A stretch of DNA of 20,457 nt from Deltaproteobacteria bacterium (GTDB lineage Bacteria > Desulfobacterota > Syntrophia > Syntrophales > Smithellaceae): NCBI GenBank assembly GCA_019136325.1, contig JAGVUJ010000280.1:1-20457 (forward strand), given 5' to 3'. Below the pieces are notes generated by a model. That model was given only the letters and a program-made list of their open reading frames with translations, ran no database searches and had not been told where the DNA came from. The position numbers and the translations under genes are program-made. How positions within the stretch are numbered: the stretch's first letter is position 1; the number at the start of each line of letters is the position of its first letter. Positions 15,950 through 20,457 of this stretch are shown here, one piece after another.

Positions 15950-15972
15950 GTATTACATGGCTGATGCAATAC
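15950..15972. repeat. inverted repeat overlapping the acs promoter motif
   Basis: GTATTACAT (15950-15958) and ATGCAATAC (15964-15972) are 9-base arms with one mismatch around GGCTG. The right arm covers the -12 part of the sigma54-like motif and the left arm covers the predicted start site, a position suited to a repressor. Confidence 0.35.
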
Positions 15973-15980
15973 ATATACCC
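15965..15980 (-). promoter_or_regulatory. candidate sigma54 (-24/-12) promoter of acs
   Basis: The minus strand reads GGGTATATGTATTGCA, matching TGGCAC-N5-TTGCA at 8 of 11 positions with the required GG-N10-GC spacing. The start would be near 15954, leaving a leader of about 205 bases. No enhancer-binding protein gene is in the window. Confidence 0.35.
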
Positions 15981-16370
15981 CCTGAAAAGCGATTTCTAAA
16001 TACACCTTTTGCAAGGGTTACGGTATCGGCTTGAGTCCTAATTAAAAGCGGGATTTTATCCTACGAGACGTAAGTGTTTGTCCTACAGATTTTTTCCGAT
16101 AAAGAACAAATCAGAAAGAAAAGGCACGATGAAACGCATGAATAGAAGAAATCATAACATTCTTCTTATCCTGCAACTAAAGTTGATAAATTTTATTGAA
16201 TCAAAAGTCGTATTTGATCTGTTCCGTTTCTTGGATGAAAACGGATTCTTCTTTGCGACGCGCTGCAAAGGACTGCATTTTTTTTCGCGCAGAAGCCTGG
16301 AAATATCTTTTTGCCTTCGGGTCGTTTTCTGCCCGACCATAAAAATTCTCTTTTATTTATTATATTCCGA

Positions 16371-17138
16371 TTATTTGGGCGGCATGCGCAGCGCCCCGTC
16401 CAGCCGGATGCAGCAACCATTGAGCATGATATTTTCAATAATGTGCAGCATCGTGCGGGCAAATTCCTGAGGCTTGCCCAAACGTCTGGGAAACGGAACC
16501 GTTTTAGCCATCTCGTCCTTAACCGCCGGCGGCAAACCGGCCATCATCGGCGTATCGAAAATTCCCGGAGCGACGGTGACAATCCGTATGCCGTAATCGG
16601 CAATTTCGCGCGCGATGGGCAGCGTCATTCCAACGATACCGGCTTTGGATGCGCTGTAGGCAACCTGGCCAACCTGCCCTTCAAATGCGGCAATGGAAGC
16701 GGAATTAATGATCACGCCTTTTTCTCCTTCTTCACCGGGAGTATTTTTCATCATCTGCTCCACCGCCAGCCTGATGACATTGAGCGTTCCCACCAGATTA
16801 ATTTGAAGAACTTTATTGAAGGCTTCCAGCGACAGAGGTCCTTTTCTACCAACAAGTTTTCCCGGATTGACAACCCCCGCGCAGTTCACCACCACATTTA
16901 TTTTACCAAAACGCTCTATCGCTTTCTGGATGGCCTGCCGAACATCCGCTTCGCTGGTAATATCCGTTTTTGCAAAAATCGCATTGGCGCCGCTGTTCGC
17001 CGCCAGTTTTTCGCCTTTTTCCGTGTCAACATCGATGATAACAACTTTGGCGCCTTTTTGAATCAGTTCCCGGACACTGGCCTCGCCCAGCCCCGATGCG
17101 CCTCCCGTCACTAACGCTACGACATCCTGATGATTCAT
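16371..17138 (-). CDS. short-chain dehydrogenase, HSD10 / 3-hydroxyacyl-CoA dehydrogenase type II-like
   Basis: The 255-residue protein has a good GGAGG before its ATG. It has the classical SDR pattern: TGGASGLG (11-18), D36 after the second strand indicating NAD(H) preference, NCAG (85-88), N114, catalytic S148, and Y161-x-x-x-K165. The insertion around residues 91-101 and the segment AAFEGQVGQVAYSASK are hallmark features of the HSD10 subgroup, which oxidises 3-hydroxyacyl-CoA in beta-oxidation-type pathways. It lies 50 bases after the flavoprotein gene on the same strand and is probably cotranscribed. In a fatty- or aromatic-acid-degrading syntroph it would interconvert 3-hydroxyacyl-CoA and 3-ketoacyl-CoA; the chain length is not known. 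Confidence 0.9.
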   Translation of the reverse strand: MNHQDVVALVTGGASGLGEASVRELIQKGAKVVIIDVDTEKGEKLAANSGANAIFAKTDITSEADVRQAIQKAIERFGKINVVVNCAGVVNPGKLVGRKGPLSLEAFNKVLQINLVGTLNVIRLAVEQMMKNTPGEEGEKGVIINSASIAAFEGQVGQVAYSASKAGIVGMTLPIAREIADYGIRIVTVAPGIFDTPMMAGLPPAVKDEMAKTVPFPRRLGKPQEFARTMLHIIENIMLNGCCIRLDGALRMPPK

Positions 17139-17188
17139 ATTCCCTCCAGAGTTTTATTCAAGCGTATGCTTCGCTGATGTCTCGAAAT

Positions 17189-18568
17189 TCATTCTGTTCT
17201 CTTCAGTGCATTGGCCGCGGGTTTTATCATTTCTTTTTTTATTCTTTTGACAAATTCGCGACGAAACACCGGAATCCTTGTCAGCAAAACCAGCATGCCG
17301 TTGATCAGCCGCCATTTATAATATTTTTGAGGAAAATCATACATTCCGTGGTCTTTGTAGTACCGGTGATCGGCCTGAAAGACAACCCGCAGCCTTCCAA
17401 AAATAGCATCCCGGAACAGCTTGGTTCCCGCGACCTGATAGAATGTCGGCGGCTGGATATAGCCCAGTTTGCTCTGCTGGACGGAACGCAAAGCCAGGGT
17501 CTGCAGAGCGGCATTGATTTCAGCGGCGCTTCCCAGATCGTCGCTGACGAAACCGGTTATGCTGCAATGTTGCATTTCGACAGAGGCTTTCATAATTTCG
17601 CGAAGATTGGCCATTTGACTGAACGGCCCGGCAATGACAAATCCGATCTGTCTGCCCATCAATGCAGGCGTATGACCGTTGAAAAAACTTCGGTCGAAAA
17701 AACATTTCCAGAGCGATGAAAGATAACGGTCGTGAACGGCGCCGGCAATAAACACAATATCCGCTGTTTTAACTTTATTATTGTAGAAATTGATGTACCC
17801 GTCCTTGCCTTCATAAACGCAAACGTTATCAAAACCGCACTGCATGCAGCCGAGACAGCCGCCTTTGATATCAACATCCTTCAGTTGCACCAGCTCGGCG
17901 GCGGGAGAAAAGGTCTTCTGCAATCTTTCCACCATTTTCTGAAGGTTGGAATTTTCGGAGAGATTATCCGCTATAATCAGAACCTTTTTCCCTTCGGCAT
18001 CGACCGGTTTCACATCCTGAGCCTCAAAAACAACCTGCGGCTTCATCAGTGGCCTGTTGTTTCGTATTGCCGGAGTTCCTTCCTGGATCGCTTTCAGGAA
18101 CAATTCGCCGAACGTTTTCAGCCGCCGGCGTTCCTTTGCTTTCAGCAGATCATTCATCTCTGCCGAATACGAACCGAAAAAATTCATTTCCAGATCGTCA
18201 CAGACGCCATTGATGTAATTTTGAGCCGTGTGATCAAAGAAATTGATGGACGTTGTCAGACAGGCGGCGGGTTTGGTCCGAAAAGCGGAAACGGCATTTT
18301 TTTCAAAAATCAATTCAATAAATCTTTTGTACTGCGAACAGACCGCCAGAAAGTAAAGCGGGAAAGCCCAGAGCACCGCATCTGCGGCGGCCACTTCAGT
18401 GATAACCTCCTGAAAAGCTTTGTCGTCGTGCTCCAGTTTTTTAATTTTTAACGCCACATCAAAAATTTTAAATTCCGTTTCCGGAAATCTCTGCTGAAGA
18501 AAATGGACATACTGCAGGGTCACGCTGATTTCGCCTTTCGGCGAACCGTTTAGAACGGCGATTTTCAT
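17189..18568 (-). CDS. tandem flavodoxin-fold oxidoreductase with iron-sulfur flavoprotein-type cysteine motif
   Basis: The start is placed at ATG 18568: AGGTG lies six bases upstream, and MKIAVLNGSPKG is the natural first strand and phosphate loop. The open frame extends to 18679, but the extra 37 residues look non-coding. The 459-residue protein has two FMN-reductase (flavodoxin-like) modules: residues 1 to about 180 (LNGSPKG; AVLWAFPLYF) and about 197-360 (VLIIADNLSENSN; DIVFIAG). The second carries C238-x2-C241-x2-C244-x5-C250, the compact motif that binds a 4Fe-4S cluster in archaeal iron-sulfur flavoproteins (Isf). A further region of about 100 residues, basic near its end (RREFVKRIKKEMIK), has no recognised domain. 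It likely shuttles electrons between flavin and cluster. The partner is unknown, though the downstream HSD10-like gene suggests a fatty-acid or CoA-ester setting. Confidence 0.78.
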   Translation of the reverse strand: MKIAVLNGSPKGEISVTLQYVHFLQQRFPETEFKIFDVALKIKKLEHDDKAFQEVITEVAAADAVLWAFPLYFLAVCSQYKRFIELIFEKNAVSAFRTKPAACLTTSINFFDHTAQNYINGVCDDLEMNFFGSYSAEMNDLLKAKERRRLKTFGELFLKAIQEGTPAIRNNRPLMKPQVVFEAQDVKPVDAEGKKVLIIADNLSENSNLQKMVERLQKTFSPAAELVQLKDVDIKGGCLGCMQCGFDNVCVYEGKDGYINFYNNKVKTADIVFIAGAVHDRYLSSLWKCFFDRSFFNGHTPALMGRQIGFVIAGPFSQMANLREIMKASVEMQHCSITGFVSDDLGSAAEINAALQTLALRSVQQSKLGYIQPPTFYQVAGTKLFRDAIFGRLRVVFQADHRYYKDHGMYDFPQKYYKWRLINGMLVLLTRIPVFRREFVKRIKKEMIKPAANALKRTE

Positions 18569-18738
18569 AATCATCACCTGTTGAGTTGAGTTTGGGAAAT
18601 CATTATCACAAGAAAAACATCCCGACAAGACATAATGGCAATCAGGCCGCACACATAACATGACGGATGTGGAGGGCAAGCTCTTCTAAAGAGAGCACCC
18701 TGCCCCCAAACGTAATGGCTGCCCCCGGAGAACAGAAT

Positions 18739-18933
18739 TTACCGGTTCGTATTGACGCCGATCATTTTATAAAGGGGACAATATCCGCTTACCACACTGG
18801 AAAGGAGCGATCCGCTGACGATCAGCAGCAATCCCGCGACGCCCGGAAGCATCCCTCCGAGATAGGCGATAATAATAAGAAAAGCGACAATGACCCTGAT
18901 GACCTTATCGGCGGTGCCAACATTATTTTCCAT
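18739..18933 (-). CDS. DUF2892 inner-membrane protein (YgaP transmembrane-like)
   Basis: The protein has 64 residues, with AAGGAGG eight bases before the ATG. It starts NVGTADKVIRV, followed by two hydrophobic helices (about 13-30 and 33-50) and then GYCPLYKMIGVNT. The N-terminal 'DRxxR'-like start and the C-P-L-Y-x-x-x-G-x-x-T ending are hallmarks of DUF2892, found alone or fused to rhodanese domains as in YgaP. No rhodanese is attached or adjacent. Function is unknown; a small two-helix membrane protein is all the sequence shows. Confidence 0.9.
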   Translation of the reverse strand: MENNVGTADKVIRVIVAFLIIIAYLGGMLPGVAGLLLIVSGSLLSSVVSGYCPLYKMIGVNTNR

Positions 18934-19085
18934 GCCATCCTCCTTGCAAAAATCGGTTATGCCTGGTGTGGGTTAACATCTTAGATTGTCTTTCCATCCG
19001 TATTTCGTTATTTCACATTCAGAGCGGAACGCGGAAATGTCTGAAACATCTTTGCACGGCCGCGCGCCTGAAAAGAAAAATGCTT

Positions 19086-19457
19086 TCAACGAAGTTTTGT
19101 GGTTTTCAGTTTCTGCTTCCAGGAAATGTAATCCGCAATTTTTTTGACCGCATCCACCGGCGTATTAACAAATTCCACACCGGCAGCGTAAGATTCATCC
19201 TCGCAGATTATTTTTATCCATTTTACCTTCCCCATGGCGGTTATCATCTGCTGAAGGCTTTTTAATTTGAAATCAATTTTCAGGAGAGTATCGATCGGCA
19301 GAAAAATATTGGACTGAATTCTGGTCCCGGATTCCGAGATGTCCTTGCAACTGTTGTAAATAACTTTATCTCTGGAAAACTTTTTCCCTCCCGCAAGGAT
19401 GGTTATGGTAACCTCGTTTTCCTCAACCAGCCGATTTGCTCTTCTTTTTTCGTTCAT
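19086..19457 (-). CDS. PilZ-domain protein, probable c-di-GMP receptor
   Basis: The protein has 123 residues and consists of a single PilZ domain. It has R5-x-x-x-R9 at the N-terminus, D39-x-S41-x-x-G44 (KDISESGTRI) and a GVEFV strand near the C-terminus. These are the residues that contact cyclic di-GMP, and all are present, so binding is likely. It has no fused output domain, signal peptide or membrane segment and would act on a partner. It stands alone with gaps of about 150 and 290 bases on either side. PilZ proteins commonly regulate motility or exopolysaccharide export; which applies here is not visible. Confidence 0.9.
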   Translation of the reverse strand: MNEKRRANRLVEENEVTITILAGGKKFSRDKVIYNSCKDISESGTRIQSNIFLPIDTLLKIDFKLKSLQQMITAMGKVKWIKIICEDESYAAGVEFVNTPVDAVKKIADYISWKQKLKTTKLR

Positions 19458-19751
19458 AACGATCCGTCATATTTCAGTTAATCGTTGCTTTGGCAAATTA
19501 CCTTTTCGGGAACTAAAAAACATTTGATGTGCTTTGTTGCTTATTATCCCCAAAAAGATTTAAAAAACAAGGGTTTTTTAGTGAAACTCTCTGATAGCGA
19601 GACAAGCTGAAAACGAATGCAATGAAATTTAAGGCGTAAGTCGAACCATACCTGACATCGAGTCTCAATCCCCTGCGCCATGCTTCGGAGACAATTCAGC
19701 TTGCACTTCAAACGTTGTCCCAGCACAAGCGGGACTCATGTTCAGCCGGTT
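19458..19751. other. intergenic region between the PilZ and transferase genes
   Basis: Just under 300 bases without a supported gene. It is AT-rich next to the PilZ start. A 60-codon minus-strand frame (19544-19726) has no ribosome-binding site or recognisable domain. Confidence 0.5.
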
Positions 19752-20363
19752 TCACTGGAAAGCATAGGCAACAAAACGACCGTCATGGCTCAGGCTGATG
19801 TCAATATCTGTTTTTTGCCAGCCAAAGTAAACCCATGGCGGTTGAAGTTCTCCGTTCCGTCTCTCTCTTTGTATTTTTATTTGATGGAAGTCCAGTGAAA
19901 AGCACCCGGCTAAACGCTGAGCAAGACAGCGGCGGGAAAAAAGCGATGGACAGGTTCCTTCATCCGGCAGAGGTTCAACGCTCCAGATTAAGTTGTCCAG
20001 CGTCGCTTTATCATCGGAACCGGCGCAATGAATATAGTCGGAACCGGAGAAAAGGCGGATAAAGACGCCGTCTTTCCCCGGTATGCCAACGTCCCCTTCC
20101 GCGTATTCTGATTTAATATTATGAACGTTAACCTGCCATTGCCTTGGGACGAAAGCGATGTCCGGCAAGGATTTTTTGATAACCTTATAGGCCGTTTCCT
20201 TGCAGGCCCACAGCGACCAGAGCGCCTGATCGGGACTGTCAGCGTTTTTCACATATTCAATTTCAGCATTGGTGAGGATTTTTTTCAGAAAGCGCGAATC
20301 CGCGCTCTTGCTTGTGTTCGTCGCTTCCTTCAAATCCACCACGTCGTTCCCGACGAAGGGCAA
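19752..20363 (-). CDS. 4'-phosphopantetheinyl transferase (Sfp/HetI superfamily)
   Basis: TTG at 20363 is chosen as start. GGAGG lies 8-9 bases upstream, and the protein then begins MPFVGNDVVDL, the first conserved strand. An in-frame ATG at 20411 would add 16 residues with no Shine-Dalgarno sequence, deep inside the upstream gene. The 203 residues contain VGNDVVD (Mg ligand D7), W52-x-x-K55-E56-x-x-x-K60 and a final DISLSHDGRFVAYAF that matches the S-x-S-H conserved block. The enzyme moves phosphopantetheine from CoA to a carrier-protein serine. The compact size fits HetI-type enzymes that serve specialised lipid or polyketide synthases. The overlap with an upstream open frame suggests an operon, but that partner is cut off. 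Confidence 0.9.
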   Translation of the reverse strand: MPFVGNDVVDLKEATNTSKSADSRFLKKILTNAEIEYVKNADSPDQALWSLWACKETAYKVIKKSLPDIAFVPRQWQVNVHNIKSEYAEGDVGIPGKDGVFIRLFSGSDYIHCAGSDDKATLDNLIWSVEPLPDEGTCPSLFSRRCLAQRLAGCFSLDFHQIKIQRERRNGELQPPWVYFGWQKTDIDISLSHDGRFVAYAFQ

Positions 20364-20457
20364 AATAGTGTTCCTCCATTTTCGCCAGCCTGTCAATGAT
20401 CTGCGCGGCATATTCCCGCTGCACCCGAAGTTCGCTCCCCCGGACGGGTTGCGGCGT
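20263..20457 (-). CDS. C-terminal fragment of an unidentified protein overlapping the phosphopantetheinyl transferase gene
   Basis: A minus-strand frame is open from the window edge for 64 codons to TGA at 20265-20263. It includes ELRVQREYAAQIIDRLAKME, which looks like a real amphipathic or coiled-coil tail, followed by a charged stretch. The transferase ribosome-binding site lies inside it, and the two frames overlap by about 100 bases, which is long for a true overlap. The tail after about residue 45 may therefore be accidental, or an upstream frameshift may have moved the stop. No family is recognised. Confidence 0.4.
   Translation of the reverse strand, partial: TPQPVRGSELRVQREYAAQIIDRLAKMEEHYFALRRERRGGFEGSDEHKQERGFALSEKNPHQC

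Larger units (their letters stand above)
15750..16370. other. long intergenic region upstream of acs
   Basis: There are 621 bases with no supported gene. The part nearest acs (15750-15980) holds a long leader and a sigma54-like motif overlapping an inverted repeat. TCCTAC occurs twice, at about 16059 and 16081, further upstream. The part nearest the dehydrogenase (16250-16370) is T-rich with weak, mutually exclusive 5-bp stems that could end its transcript. An open frame at 16078-16470 runs into the antisense of the dehydrogenase and shows no family features. Confidence 0.5.

Noticed and set aside
16270..16370. Terminator after the SDR gene
   Set aside because: Only 5-bp, mutually exclusive stems were found; not strong enough to annotate as a terminator.
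16311..17114. 267-codon open frame on the plus strand
   Set aside because: It is antisense to the SDR gene, which carries every SDR motif.
17732..18451. 239-codon open frame on the plus strand
   Set aside because: It is antisense to the tandem flavoprotein; no ribosome-binding site or domain.
18569..18679. 37-residue extension of the flavoprotein
   Set aside because: No ribosome-binding site; Cys-rich and unlike a flavodoxin N-terminus, while the start at 18568 fits both ribosome-binding site and fold.
19662..19673. GTCTCAATCCCC, similar to some CRISPR repeat cores
   Set aside because: Only one copy; no repeat-spacer periodicity and no cas gene in the window.

Overview
The window looks like a chromosomal segment of a Gram-negative anaerobe of the Desulfobacterota, most plausibly a Syntrophus/Smithella-type bacterium. 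That placement is an inference. It rests on the outer-membrane barrel proteins, the moderate GC content, and the mix of an ADP-forming acyl-CoA synthetase fused to an acetyltransferase, an AMP-forming acetyl-CoA synthetase, an HSD10-like dehydrogenase and an iron-sulfur-type flavoprotein. No rRNA, tRNA, insertion sequence, CRISPR array or phage gene was recognised.

Layout. Positions 3-170 hold the C-terminus of an outer-membrane protein that resembles LpxR (lipid A deacylase). Positions 240-5030 form an envelope-polysaccharide block: a family-2 glycosyltransferase on the plus strand, a minus-strand pair (a COG4091-type oxidoreductase followed by an overlapping StrF-like glycosyltransferase), and a membrane-bound GT21-like glycosyltransferase on the plus strand. 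Three of these transcription units have recognisable sigma70-type promoters, and two of those share the same -35 and -10 hexamers and spacing.

Positions 5249-10352 hold a cytosolic PAS-PAS histidine kinase overlapping a LuxR/NarL-type response regulator (ATGA overlap). Next comes a repeat-rich intergenic region and an 894-residue ADP-forming acyl-CoA synthetase/GNAT fusion ending at a strong intrinsic terminator. Positions 10700-13500 encode two exported proteins: a small outer-membrane barrel with a PagL-like His-x-Ser motif, and an alpha/beta hydrolase with a GHSTG nucleophile motif.

From 13677 to the end all genes are on the minus strand: AMP-forming acetyl-CoA synthetase (acs) with a possible sigma54 promoter, an SDR dehydrogenase preceded by a tandem flavodoxin-fold protein with a CX2CX2CX5C motif (probably one operon), a DUF2892 membrane protein, a PilZ protein, a 4'-phosphopantetheinyl transferase, and the tail of an unidentified gene.

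The most interesting functional idea is an acyl-CoA energy and control module: a two-component system next to an ADP-forming synthetase carrying a Pat-like acetyltransferase, with an AMP-forming Acs that keeps the Pat-target lysine about 3.5 kb away. Both synthetases interconvert acetate and acetyl-CoA, one with ATP/ADP + Pi and the other with ATP/AMP + PPi. The GNAT part could connect them by lysine acetylation, but this is inference.
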